A stretch of DNA of 64,000 bases, from NCBI GenBank assembly GCA_011605825.1, contig JAAOZK010000003.1:1-64000 (forward strand). Direction: 5' to 3'. Position 1 is the first letter of the stretch, and each line of letters starts with the position of its first letter. The position numbers were made by a program, and so were the translations under genes. The notes below the pieces were generated by a model, which saw only the letters and a program-made list of their open reading frames with translations, had not been told where the DNA came from and did not search any database. This stretch comes from Thermoproteota archaeon. GTDB lineage: Archaea; Thermoproteota; Methanomethylicia; Culexarchaeales; Culexarchaeaceae. This document shows, one piece after another, positions 36,406 through 45,021 of this stretch.

Positions 36406-37230
36406 ATGATGGCTTCTTTACCAATAAATAAAGATTTAATCCTGGGTTCTCTATCTAAGGGGGTTAGAAGTGATGGTCGTAAGTTGGATGAGTATCGACC
36501 AATAAAGTTTGAGTTTAACGTTATAAGTAAAGCTAATGGTTCTGCTAGCGTAAGAATTGGAGACACATATGTTTTAGTGGGGGTAAAAGCTGAAATTGGT
36601 AAACCATTTCCAGACACCCCTGATGAAGGTGTTCTAATAGTGAATTCAGAATTTGTTCCACTTGCTTCCCCACAATTTGAAGCAGGGCCTCCTGATGAAA
36701 ATTCCATAGAGTTGGCAAGGGTTATAGATAGGGGTTTAAGGCATGGGGGTGCCGTGGACTTTAAAGATCTATGCATAATACCAAATGAGAAGGCTTGGAT
36801 GTTGTGGGTTGACATCTATGTTCTTGATCATGGCGGAGACCTTTTTGACGCCACAGCATTGGCTTCTCTAGCCGCTTTGATGGTTACAAAAATACCAGTA
36901 GTCACTATTGAAAGTTCACAGGTAGTTGTACATGAGGAGAGGAGGCCATTGAAAATAGTTGACTATCCCGTATCGGTGACGATAAATAAGATTGGAAATT
37001 ACTTACTGTTAGATCCCACATTGGAGGAGCTTGAGTTTGTCGAGGCGAGGTTAACTATGTTTACCAATTCCAAGGGAGATATATGTGCAATTCAGAAGGG
37101 ACTTCCTGGAGCCTTCACATATGATGAGGTTTTGAAATCCATTGAGTTAGCGAAATCTAAAGGGCAGGAATTAAGGTCAATTTTATTAGAATCCTTTAAC
37201 AATTGGGAGAAGAGTATGAGAGGTGCTTGA
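36406..37230 (+). CDS. rrp42: exosome subunit Rrp42
   Basis: Rrp42 is the inactive RNase PH-type partner of Rrp41 and completes the active site architecture. The 274-aa product has GVRSDGRKLDEYRPIKFE, SASVRIGDTYVLVGVKAE and GLRHGGAVDFKDLCI. ATG 36406 follows GGAGGAGTG. The end touches rpl37ae. Confidence 0.95.
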   Translation: MMASLPINKDLILGSLSKGVRSDGRKLDEYRPIKFEFNVISKANGSASVRIGDTYVLVGVKAEIGKPFPDTPDEGVLIVNSEFVPLASPQFEAGPPDENSIELARVIDRGLRHGGAVDFKDLCIIPNEKAWMLWVDIYVLDHGGDLFDATALASLAALMVTKIPVVTIESSQVVVHEERRPLKIVDYPVSVTINKIGNYLLLDPTLEELEFVEARLTMFTNSKGDICAIQKGLPGAFTYDEVLKSIELAKSKGQELRSILLESFNNWEKSMRGA

Positions 37231-37231
37231 G

Positions 37232-37465
37232 ATGGGGTCTAAAAGTAAGGTGGGTCCTGCGGGAAGATTTGGCGCACGTTATGGAGCTTCACTTAGGGCG
37301 AGGGTAAGGAACATTGAAACCTTGATGCATGCCCCTCATAAATGCCCAAGATGCCAATCTAGGGGGAAATTGAAGCGTTTGAGTGTTGGTATATGGATGT
37401 GTAAAAAGTGTGGATATAAGTTTGCTGGAGGGGCTTATGTTCCCTCATCTGCCATATTGAGATGA
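37232..37465 (+). CDS. rpl37ae: 50S ribosomal protein L37Ae
   Basis: This 77-aa zinc-ribbon protein starts MGSKSKVGPAGRFGARYG and has C-x2-C at CPRC and CKKC (about residues 39-60). ATG 37232 follows AGAGGTGC; GTG 37223 lies inside that motif. It lies in the exosome-Brix-prefoldin run typical of archaea. Confidence 0.95.
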   Translation: MGSKSKVGPAGRFGARYGASLRARVRNIETLMHAPHKCPRCQSRGKLKRLSVGIWMCKKCGYKFAGGAYVPSSAILR

Positions 37466-38028
37466 AAATGAAGAATCATCCAAATTTTATACGTTTTTTA
37501 ATAACAATGTCCAGACGCGATAGTCCCCGTACTAGAAGTTTTTGCAAAGATCTTTCTTATGCGCTGCCTTCTGCCATTAAAGTTAATCGTGGTAAAAAAT
37601 CCATAAATGATGTGCACATGTTAGCTCTTCAAAGCAAATGTGATAGAGTCATAATTGTTAACACATTCATGGGGAATCCTGGACTATTAACATTTTACTC
37701 TGTTGGAATGGAACATCTTAACCCACTAAATCCTCGATTGAGGCTTTTAGGAGTTAAACTTACCTTTGAAATTAGAGATGCTAAGAAGGTTAGAGTTAAT
37801 GATATAATTGTACATTGCTCAAATGATAATGCTTTAGGGGCCGCAAATTATCTGTCTAGCCTATTCAATTGCAGACTTTACTTATCTAAAGAAAATGATT
37901 ATGGGAAATTATCAGAGGATTTCTCCATAATAAATGTTGAGCATTTAGAGAAAGATATTTTCGTAATTCATTTCACAAGTGCATCTGGACATATAATTGG
38001 GCCAGTCATGAAGGTTAAATTTATTTAA
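37462..38028 (+). CDS. Brix-domain protein (Imp4/Brix-like ribosome biogenesis factor)
   Basis: The 188-aa product has the archaeal Brix N-terminus LITMSRRDSPRTRSFCKDLS, a basic loop and the DRVIIVNTFMGNPG strand region. Eukaryotic Brix proteins chaperone rRNA during subunit assembly; the archaeal single-domain form is assumed to do the same. It overlaps the rpl37ae stop by 4 nt. Confidence 0.88.
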   Translation: MKMKNHPNFIRFLITMSRRDSPRTRSFCKDLSYALPSAIKVNRGKKSINDVHMLALQSKCDRVIIVNTFMGNPGLLTFYSVGMEHLNPLNPRLRLLGVKLTFEIRDAKKVRVNDIIVHCSNDNALGAANYLSSLFNCRLYLSKENDYGKLSEDFSIINVEHLEKDIFVIHFTSASGHIIGPVMKVKFI

Positions 38029-38064
38029 AAATCTCTTGTTTAAAACATTTATTGGATTGAATTT

Positions 38065-38310
38065 ATGTTTGAAGTTGAGTTGACCTTGGATTTCAAAGAT
38101 CCAATAATTTCAAAAATAATTTTCGACTCTCTATACCCTGAAATTGCTAATCCCCCATCGCGTAGAGTTACGTCGTTAATAAAGCATGATCCTCCAAAAA
38201 TCCTTCTGCATTTATCCTCCGATAATCCATCCTTGTTGAGGGCTGCATTAAACTCATTTCTTAGGTTAATCATCTTGTTGGAGGAAATATTTAAAAGTTT
38301 GAAGGATTAA
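38065..38310 (+). CDS. Pcc1-like KEOPS subunit (copy 2)
   Basis: This 81-aa product follows the Pcc1 plan: a first strand VELTLDF, a short helix DPIISKIIFDSLYPE, two strands and a C-terminal helix NPSLLRAALNSFLRLIILLEEIF. Location after the Brix gene and before prefoldin beta is the common archaeal place for pcc1, so this may be the canonical Pcc1. A TGTTTAAAAC element about 25 nt upstream fits a leaderless or very short-leader start. Confidence 0.75.
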   Translation: MFEVELTLDFKDPIISKIIFDSLYPEIANPPSRRVTSLIKHDPPKILLHLSSDNPSLLRAALNSFLRLIILLEEIFKSLKD

Positions 38311-38367
38311 GCTTAATCGTAAATGTTTTATTTCACTTTCCACTAATCTTTAGGGGGTTGATTTCTT

Positions 38368-38730
38368 TTGGATGAAAGGTTACCACCTGATGTTGAGGAG
38401 AAGGTTGCAAGATTGCAGGATCTTCAAGAACAATTAAGATTAATTTTAGTTAGAAAGCAACAACTACAGCTTCAATTAGCTGAGTCTCAGAATGCTTTAG
38501 AGGCTGTTGAAAAGCTCTCTGATGATTGTGAAGTTTATAAGGCAGCTGGATACGTAATGTTTAAATCAAGTAAAGCGAAAGTTTTAGAGGAGTTAAAGGA
38601 TAAGAGGGATACCTTAGAATTAAGAATAAAAACTCTTGAAAAGCAAGAGGCTTTGCTCCGTAAACAATTTGAAGAGTTGCGGAGAGAGGTAAGTAATCTC
38701 CTTTCAACAGTTCAACGTCCAGGGGCATAA
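38368..38730 (+). CDS. pfdB: prefoldin beta subunit
   Basis: Prefoldin captures unfolded proteins for the thermosome. The 120-aa product is two long coiled-coil helices around a short beta hairpin (CEVYKAAGYVMFKSSKAKV near residues 53-71), as in the beta subunit. TTG 38368 follows AGGGGGTTGA. Confidence 0.95.
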   Translation: MDERLPPDVEEKVARLQDLQEQLRLILVRKQQLQLQLAESQNALEAVEKLSDDCEVYKAAGYVMFKSSKAKVLEELKDKRDTLELRIKTLEKQEALLRKQFEELRREVSNLLSTVQRPGA

Positions 38731-38753
38731 AATAATTTGACCAATGATAGCTG

Positions 38754-39038
38754 ATGGCTAACCATACCTTTACTGATAAATCCATAGAGGAACTTTGTGT
38801 TTTAGCTGAAAACGTTATACGGTCATATATACTTTCAAAGTTTTCGATTAATGATATTCTTGATTTAAATGTGAGTGTGGATGCTCGTTTTTTGGATGAT
38901 GGACAGTTAACGTTTGATGTTGATGTCGAGTTGACCTTGCACCCAAAATTTTCTAGGAGTGATGTGGAAGCAGTTATAAATGAGGCTGTCGAAAGATGTT
39001 TTAAAGAATTGGATAAGAGGATGGGTAGTGTTGAGTGA
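38754..39038 (+). CDS. DUF3194 family protein
   Basis: The 94-aa product has SIEELCVLAENVIRSYILSKF followed by ILDLNVSVDARF and the strand FDVDVELTLHPKFSRSDVE, the pattern of small archaeal DUF3194 proteins encoded next to prefoldin beta. Function unknown. Its end overlaps the next gene by 8 nt. Confidence 0.75.
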   Translation: MANHTFTDKSIEELCVLAENVIRSYILSKFSINDILDLNVSVDARFLDDGQLTFDVDVELTLHPKFSRSDVEAVINEAVERCFKELDKRMGSVE

Positions 39039-40026
39039 ATGTAGAAAATTTATTGAAGTGTTAAATTCCCTCTCGCCGAAGAGGGTGGCTTTGCTTTGTC
39101 ATCGTAATGCTGATCCAGACTCCTTTGGGAGTGCATATGCCCTAAGAGAGCTTTTAATGAGGCTATATGCTAATATGGAAGTCTTTATTGTATCACCTGA
39201 AGGATTGAATTCTTCATCGAAGAGATTATTGAACCATATAGATAGTGTAAATGTCTTGGAAACCATTGATGGTAGTGTTGATGTTTTAATTATGGTAGAT
39301 GCAATATCCTTTATTCAGCTTGGTTCTTTAGGTGATTTTGTAAAGGGGTCTAGTATTCCACTTTTAGTTATTGATCATCATGAGCCATTGAAGGAAACTA
39401 TTGATCGCTCCTTATACGTAGCTTCCAATACCAATGTATCTTCCACAGCTGAAATAGTTGTCAATTTCTTTAAAGAGTTACGTTTGAATATTAGTAGGAG
39501 CAGTGCATTGGCATTACTTACAGCAATAATATCTGATTCAAAGAGATTTCTCATAGCTTCCATTGAAACATTTAGAAGTGTCTGTTTCCTCATGGAGAAT
39601 GGCGGCGATTATAGTTTAGCTTTATCAATAATCTCAGAGCCTATGGATATCTCTGAAAGGATAGCTAGACTTAAGGGGGCGCAGAGATTGAAATTATTTA
39701 GGTTTGGGAAGTGGTTGATAGTTTTTTCAAACGTGAGTTCCTTTGAAGCTTCCCTTGCAAGGGCATTGATTGATCTTGGAGGGGATTTAGCTATAGTGGT
39801 TGGAGGTGAAGGTGATGATGTGCGTGTTAGTGCAAGGTCTACGGAAGCCTTCTATAGGGAGACTGGCTTCCATTTGGGGAGAGATCTCATGATTCCCTTA
39901 GGAGAATTTATAGGTGGCACTGGGGGTGGGCATTCCACAGCTGCGGGTGCCAATGGATGTAGGAATAGGGATAGCATTGATGATTTCTGTATAAAAATAA
40001 TTTCGAGTAAAATTGCAAGGGGATGA
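39031..40026 (+). CDS. DHH-family phosphoesterase (NrnA/RecJ-like)
   Basis: The 331-aa product has CHRNADPDSFGSAYAL near residue 22, MVDAI, IDHHEP near residue 116, ISDSKR and the DHHA1 motif GGTGGGHSTAAGA. Its size fits single-module DHH-DHHA1 enzymes that degrade short oligonucleotides, pAp or cyclic dinucleotides; substrate not assignable. TTG 39031 follows GAGGATGGG by about 6 nt. It is the second DHH protein in the window. Confidence 0.82.
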   Translation: MSECRKFIEVLNSLSPKRVALLCHRNADPDSFGSAYALRELLMRLYANMEVFIVSPEGLNSSSKRLLNHIDSVNVLETIDGSVDVLIMVDAISFIQLGSLGDFVKGSSIPLLVIDHHEPLKETIDRSLYVASNTNVSSTAEIVVNFFKELRLNISRSSALALLTAIISDSKRFLIASIETFRSVCFLMENGGDYSLALSIISEPMDISERIARLKGAQRLKLFRFGKWLIVFSNVSSFEASLARALIDLGGDLAIVVGGEGDDVRVSARSTEAFYRETGFHLGRDLMIPLGEFIGGTGGGHSTAAGANGCRNRDSIDDFCIKIISSKIARG

Positions 40027-40103
40027 AAGCTAATTTTTATTATTAGGCAGTTAAAGATATTACGCAATTATCTTGCACATTAATTGGCGTATGAGGGAGG
40101 TCT

Positions 40104-40958
40104 ATGGCGATCGTTGAAGTTAAAGGTCTCTCATATAAGTATCCTGGTTCATCAAAATATGCAATTAAAGATGTTTCTCTAAGTATAAATGAAGGTGAAT
40201 TCGTCGTCATAACAGGTCCCAGCGGTTGTGGTAAGACCACATTATGCAGATGTTTTAATGGTTTAATTCCACACTTCTATGGTGGCGAATTTATTGGTGA
40301 TGTTATAGTTAATGGGTTATCCGTCAAAAATACCCCCACAACTATTCTATCAAAATATGTTGGTATGGTGTTTCAAGATCCTGAATCGCAACTTTTTTCA
40401 TTGAATGTGGAGCGTGAAGTAGCCTTCGGACTTGAAAATTTAGGTTTAGATAGGGGAGAAATTAGGTCGAGGGTTAATGAGGTTCTGGAGTTGATGGGGA
40501 TTTCCCATTTACGTAATCGGGCGCCCTTTGAGCTTTCTGGTGGTGAACAGCAGAAGGTTGCTTTGGCGGCATGTTTAGCTATGAGACCAAAAATTCTAGT
40601 TTTAGATGAGCCGACGTCACATTTAGATCCTGTAAGTGCTTATTCATTACTTACATTGCTTAATGATCTTAGGGGTAAATTGAAGTTAACCATCATAATC
40701 GTTGAACATAGGTTAGAAGCTTTGGTTGCTGTATGTGATAGACTTATAATAATGAATGATGGTAAAATAGCCTTTAATGGGGATCCTAGGACTGTTTTTT
40801 CAAAGGGGAACATAGATTTTATTAAAGGTATTGGTGTGGGCATACCTAAGGTAGTTGAATTATATCATCACCTTTTAAATAGTGGGGTCGTATTAAGAGA
40901 TATCCCTCTATCCCCAAAAATGTTTAAGGAGTATTTCTTGGAGGTTGTTAAGAAATGA
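40104..40958 (+). CDS. ecfA: ECF transporter ATPase (EcfA1-type)
   Basis: This ATP-binding subunit of an energy-coupling factor importer has 284 aa. It carries Walker A GPSGCGKTT near residue 38, the Q-loop VFQDPESQLF, ABC signature LSGGEQQK and Walker B ILVLDEPTSHLD. It overlaps the second ATPase by 4 nt. No substrate-binding S component is in this cluster, so the imported vitamin or metal is unknown. Confidence 0.93.
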   Translation: MAIVEVKGLSYKYPGSSKYAIKDVSLSINEGEFVVITGPSGCGKTTLCRCFNGLIPHFYGGEFIGDVIVNGLSVKNTPTTILSKYVGMVFQDPESQLFSLNVEREVAFGLENLGLDRGEIRSRVNEVLELMGISHLRNRAPFELSGGEQQKVALAACLAMRPKILVLDEPTSHLDPVSAYSLLTLLNDLRGKLKLTIIIVEHRLEALVAVCDRLIIMNDGKIAFNGDPRTVFSKGNIDFIKGIGVGIPKVVELYHHLLNSGVVLRDIPLSPKMFKEYFLEVVKK

Positions 40959-41767
40959 TTGAGGTACATGACTTATGGTTTTATTATGATAATAATCCAG
41001 TTTTGAAGGGAGTATCCCTTGAGATAAATCCTGGTGAAATTGTTGCAATAATGGGTGAGAATGGTGCTGGAAAGACTACTCTAATTAAGCATTTCAATGG
41101 GTTGTTAAAGCCTAAACGTGGATACGTAAAGGTATTTGGAATTGATACTAGATACGCCACTGTTGCCCAACTTTCGCGACGGGTTGGTTTAGTATTCCAA
41201 AATCCGGATCATCAGTTATTCGCAGAAACTGTGGAAGAAGAGGTTTCATTTGCATTGAAGAATTTTGGTTTTCCAAAGGAAGTTATTAGTGAGAGGGTTG
41301 AGAGGGTACTAAAATTATTGGATTTATATGATTTGAGGGATCGCTCCCCCTTCACTTTAAGTGGAGGTGAGCGTAGGCGTGTTACTATTGCATCGGTACT
41401 ATGCTATGACCCTGATATAATAGTTTTTGATGAACCAACCGTGGGTCAAGATTATATGCAGAAGGAGAAGCTTGCACAACTTATAAAATTACTTCATACA
41501 CAATTGAAAACTGTGGTGGTGGTTACCCATGATATTGAATTTGTAGCTGAAAACTTCCCAAGAGTCATCCTTCTTTCTTCAGGTAGGATAATTGCTGATG
41601 GTAGTACACGTAAAATATTGACTGATGAAGATTTGATGAGAAAGGCAAACCTTGTTTTACCTCAAGTAACTCAGATAGCCTATTCTCTTCATGAATTCGG
41701 AATACCTAAAGATCTTTTGCTAGTTCAAGAAGTTCGTGACTCTATACTAAAAGTTCTTTGTAGGTGA
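40955..41767 (+). CDS. ecfA2: ECF transporter ATPase (EcfA2-type)
   Basis: The second ATPase has 270 aa with Walker A GENGAGKTT near residue 36, Q-loop VFQNPDHQLFAETVEEEV, signature LSGGERRR and Walker B IIVFDEPTVGQD. It would form a heterodimer with the preceding ATPase on EcfT. It lies 6 nt ahead of ecfT. Confidence 0.93.
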   Translation: MIEVHDLWFYYDNNPVLKGVSLEINPGEIVAIMGENGAGKTTLIKHFNGLLKPKRGYVKVFGIDTRYATVAQLSRRVGLVFQNPDHQLFAETVEEEVSFALKNFGFPKEVISERVERVLKLLDLYDLRDRSPFTLSGGERRRVTIASVLCYDPDIIVFDEPTVGQDYMQKEKLAQLIKLLHTQLKTVVVVTHDIEFVAENFPRVILLSSGRIIADGSTRKILTDEDLMRKANLVLPQVTQIAYSLHEFGIPKDLLLVQEVRDSILKVLCR

Positions 41768-41773
41768 GATGGT

Positions 41774-42538
41774 ATGATGACCCTTAAAGCTTTTGAATTT
41801 AAACGCGGTGATACCATAATTCATAAATTAGATCCCCGCGTTAAGTTCCTGCTCTCCATATCCTACTTAATATTATCCTTCATATACAACAATTTCGTGA
41901 TACTGTTAATACTATTTTTAACGTCACTTCCACTCTTCTATTTAGCCAAATCCCTTAGAAATTATCTAAGAAGCTTGAGGGGGGCTCTATTATTCATAAT
42001 ACTGGTTTTTGCATTGAACTATTTTGCATCTGGGTTCAGTATGGCTTTAACCATTACTTTAAGGTTGATTTTGCTGATGTCGTCATTTTCAATATTCTTC
42101 ATGACCACATACCCAGAGGATTTCGCCCTTATGCTTGTGGATATTGGTGTGCCCTATGATTTTGCGCTTACATTAACTATGTCGATAAGGTTTGTTCCAA
42201 CATTAGCTAGGGAGGCTCAAATCATAATGGATGCCCAAAGATCTAGAGGGCTTGAGCTTGAAAAGGGGAACTTTATAGTGAAATTGAAGAATTATATTCC
42301 CATACTGGTTCCATTAATTGTAAGTGCATTAAGGAGATCCATGAGTGTTGCGGAGGCTATGGAATCGAGGGCCTTTGGCGCTTCTCCAAAGAGGAGTAGT
42401 TTAATTGAGTTATCCTTTAAAAGAAGGGATTACATAGCTTTGTTCATCATAGTTTTATTTACCACAGTCATGCTACTTCTAAAGTTTTACTTCCATATTG
42501 AAGATTATTTAAACTTGTACTCCTTCTTCATGGGCTAG
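41774..42538 (+). CDS. ecfT: ECF transporter transmembrane component EcfT
   Basis: The 254-aa membrane protein starts FKRGDTIIHKLDPRVKFLLS as EcfT proteins do. It has several hydrophobic segments and two coupling motifs of the Ala-Arg type near DAQRSRGLEL and AMESRAFGAS. The last 30 nt overlap the 3' end of the opposite-strand oxidoreductase gamma gene. Confidence 0.92.
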   Translation: MMTLKAFEFKRGDTIIHKLDPRVKFLLSISYLILSFIYNNFVILLILFLTSLPLFYLAKSLRNYLRSLRGALLFIILVFALNYFASGFSMALTITLRLILLMSSFSIFFMTTYPEDFALMLVDIGVPYDFALTLTMSIRFVPTLAREAQIIMDAQRSRGLELEKGNFIVKLKNYIPILVPLIVSALRRSMSVAEAMESRAFGASPKRSSLIELSFKRRDYIALFIIVLFTTVMLLLKFYFHIEDYLNLYSFFMG

Positions 42539-43045
42539 TTTAGCTCCTTCATCTATGGCTGCTAGATTTGCTTCCACCATTCTTGTAACTCTACTTTTCA
42601 CTGCTTTCTTCAATGACTCTGTACTTACAATTTTCGTTTTTCCAGCTAGGTATCCCAATATAATCATGTTTGCAGCTAACCTTCCAAACTTTTCCTCAGC
42701 GATTTTTGTTGCCCTAATTTTGAATACCTTCTGGGTTAAATTTTCTGGGATCCTCACCAGGTCTTCATCAATTATTATTATGCCATCCTTTTTTACAAAT
42801 TTGGCGTTTGTGTTGAATGCTTGTTGACTCATTGCAATGAGTATGTCGCATTCATCGATTACTGGGAAGCTTATTTTCCTATCAGATATTATAACGTCAC
42901 TTACAGTTGTAGTTCCCCTGGCCTCCGCTCCATAGCTTCCCATTTCTGAGGAATATTTACCTTCAATCATTGCTGCAGTGCCTAGTATTTCGCCTGCCAA
43001 TAGTATTCCTTGTCCGCCAAATCCGCAAATTCTTATTTTAATCAT
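42509..43045 (-). CDS. korC: 2-oxoacid:ferredoxin oxidoreductase gamma subunit
   Basis: The 178-aa product has CGFGGQGILLAGEILG at the N-terminus and the EMGSYGAEARGTTTVSDVIIS CoA-binding-domain pattern of KorC/VorC-type gamma subunits. With the alpha and beta genes upstream it forms a thiamine-diphosphate enzyme that oxidises a 2-oxoacid to acyl-CoA and reduces ferredoxin. 2-oxoglutarate is the likely substrate, judged by subunit layout only. Confidence 0.92.
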   Translation of the reverse strand: MIKIRICGFGGQGILLAGEILGTAAMIEGKYSSEMGSYGAEARGTTTVSDVIISDRKISFPVIDECDILIAMSQQAFNTNAKFVKKDGIIIIDEDLVRIPENLTQKVFKIRATKIAEEKFGRLAANMIILGYLAGKTKIVSTESLKKAVKSRVTRMVEANLAAIDEGAKLAHEEGVQV

Positions 43046-43054
43046 AAGTTCACC

Positions 43055-43825
43055 TCACTCTATTTGATTTATATATTCTCCAACAATTATCTTCCCCTCA
43101 AGTTCCTCCTCTTTCATATCCTTTGCCTTAGATATTGGTATTGAATTCTCTTTTAACCATTTTAGCATTTCAAATGGTTTTCTGAATCCCACGTTTCTTC
43201 CATAGTTTGTTGGGCATTGACTTATAACTTCTATGAATGAGAATTTATCCACATTAATTATCTTTTTTATTGAGTTTTTTAATGGTATCATGTGGTAGGT
43301 TGTCCATTTAGCGACGTAGGGGATTTTCATGGCTACCATTATCTTAGTTACATCCAGCGGTTTCTCTATGTTTCCGTATGGTGTTGTGGTTGTTTTTACA
43401 CCTTTAGGCGTTGTTGGGGATACTTGTCCTCCGGTCATTCCATATATCATGTTGTTTACCATTATTACTTTTATTCCAAGCTCTCTTCTAGCAGCGTGTA
43501 TTAGGTGACTTAATCCTATCCCTGCTAGATCTCCATCTCCACTTATAACGATCACGTTGAGTTCTGGTTTCATCAACTTTATTCCTGTAGCTACTGGTAT
43601 GGTTCTTCCATGTAGTGTGTGTATGGTGTCTGCTTTGAAGTGTGGTGAGGGAATCCATGCTCCGCAGCCTATTCCGCTGCAGAATACGAAGTTTCTAAGA
43701 TCTTCATATCCAAGTTCGGTTAATGCTTTGAATAGTGCATTCATTATCATTCCATTTCCGCATCCTGGGCAGAATGGTGTTGGCAATACTTCTTCTCTTA
43801 AGTACTTTATGGCGTAGTGCTTCAT
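43055..43825 (-). CDS. korB: 2-oxoacid:ferredoxin oxidoreductase beta subunit
   Basis: This thiamine diphosphate-binding subunit has 256 aa. FCPGCGNGMIMNAL near residue 18 and CSGIGCGAW supply cluster Cys ligands, and ISGDGDLAGIGLSHLIHAARR with NNMIYGMTGGQVSPTTP is the ThDP/Mg site. It lies 2 nt behind korA and 9 nt ahead of korC. Confidence 0.94.
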   Translation of the reverse strand: MKHYAIKYLREEVLPTPFCPGCGNGMIMNALFKALTELGYEDLRNFVFCSGIGCGAWIPSPHFKADTIHTLHGRTIPVATGIKLMKPELNVIVISGDGDLAGIGLSHLIHAARRELGIKVIMVNNMIYGMTGGQVSPTTPKGVKTTTTPYGNIEKPLDVTKIMVAMKIPYVAKWTTYHMIPLKNSIKKIINVDKFSFIEVISQCPTNYGRNVGFRKPFEMLKWLKENSIPISKAKDMKEEELEGKIIVGEYINQIE

Positions 43826-43827
43826 GT

Positions 43828-44961
43828 TTACAACCTCCTCACGACTTCAATTATCTCTTGTGGTCTTATCAATTCCCCTCCCCCTACCTTAGTTAAAGAT
43901 ATTATTTTCGTTTTATCATAGGCTGCTCTTTCCACTTCTCTTACCAGTTGACCTAAACTTAATTCCGGTACTATTATTGCATCAACTTTACTTGATAATT
44001 CTTCAACAGCCCAGTCTGGGAATGGCCATAGTGTTTTTAACCTTAAATGCGAAATTTTCAAACCTTCTTCGCTTAAAATTTCGATGGCTCCATAGGCTGA
44101 TCTTGATGAGCAACCATACGATATTATTCCTATCTTGGAGCCATCATGGATATCAAATTCGTATTCACATATCTTTTTAGCATTCCCCTCTATCTTGTAA
44201 CATAATCTTGTGACAAGTTTTCTATGTACAATTGGATCTGATGTTGCCCTGTATCCCCACTCATTATGTGTTGATCCAGTTACGAGAACATTTAACCCTA
44301 TACCAAGCTTCGGCATTGGAGGCGCTTTTAATGGATCTTTGGAGTCGAAGAAAGGTTCAGAATTATCTAAGGCGATCCTTCTTTCCTTCACCTCCACTTT
44401 TTCCGGAACTTCTACTGGTTCAAACATGTGTGCAGTTAATTCATCTGCGAGAAGTATTACTGGAGTTCTATATTCCTCTGCATAATTAAATGCTTTTATT
44501 GTTAAATCGAACATTTCTTGAACTGAATTTGGAGCTAAAACTATTGCACTATAATCTCCATGGGTCCCCCATCTTGCTTGATAAAAGTTTCCTTGAGCGC
44601 CTTTACTGGCTTGTCCCGTGGCTGGTCCAACTCGTTGTACAACAACTATCACGCATGGTGTTTCAGTCATGAATGCATATCCAATCCCCTCTTGCATTAG
44701 GCTGAATCCTGGACCGCTAGTTGCGGTCATGGCCTTTGCTCCAGCCCAGCTTGCCCCTATCACAGCATTTATTGAAGCTATCTCATCTTCCATCTGTATG
44801 AATCTACCTCCAACGGATGGTAGTAATTCGGATAGCCTTTCACCTATTTCTGATGCTGGCGTTATTGGGTAGGCTGCGAAAAATCTGCATCCAGCAATTA
44901 TTGCAGCTTCTGCACAAGCAATATTGCCCTGAATGAAATGTTTCTCACCCATTTTGAGCAT
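43828..44961 (-). CDS. korA: 2-oxoacid:ferredoxin oxidoreductase alpha subunit
   Basis: The 377-aa product has QGNIACAEAAIIAGCRFFAAYPITPASEI, EDEIASINAVIGASWAGAKAMTATSGPG and VVVQRVGPATG, all typical of stand-alone alpha subunits. ATG 44961 is preceded by GGTAAT. The small ferredoxin-like delta gene often found ahead of korA is not here; the upstream neighbour is the divergent XPF gene. Confidence 0.94.
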   Translation of the reverse strand: MLKMGEKHFIQGNIACAEAAIIAGCRFFAAYPITPASEIGERLSELLPSVGGRFIQMEDEIASINAVIGASWAGAKAMTATSGPGFSLMQEGIGYAFMTETPCVIVVVQRVGPATGQASKGAQGNFYQARWGTHGDYSAIVLAPNSVQEMFDLTIKAFNYAEEYRTPVILLADELTAHMFEPVEVPEKVEVKERRIALDNSEPFFDSKDPLKAPPMPKLGIGLNVLVTGSTHNEWGYRATSDPIVHRKLVTRLCYKIEGNAKKICEYEFDIHDGSKIGIISYGCSSRSAYGAIEILSEEGLKISHLRLKTLWPFPDWAVEELSSKVDAIIVPELSLGQLVREVERAAYDKTKIISLTKVGGGELIRPQEIIEVVRRL

Positions 44962-45021
44962 TATACATTACCAGAATGGCATATTAACATGTTTTCACTT
45001 AAAAATTTTGGTGAATGCCTT

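Noticed and set aside
43557-44872. Several plus-strand frames opposite korB and korA
   Set aside because: They are shadows of strongly conserved oxidoreductase genes on the other strand.
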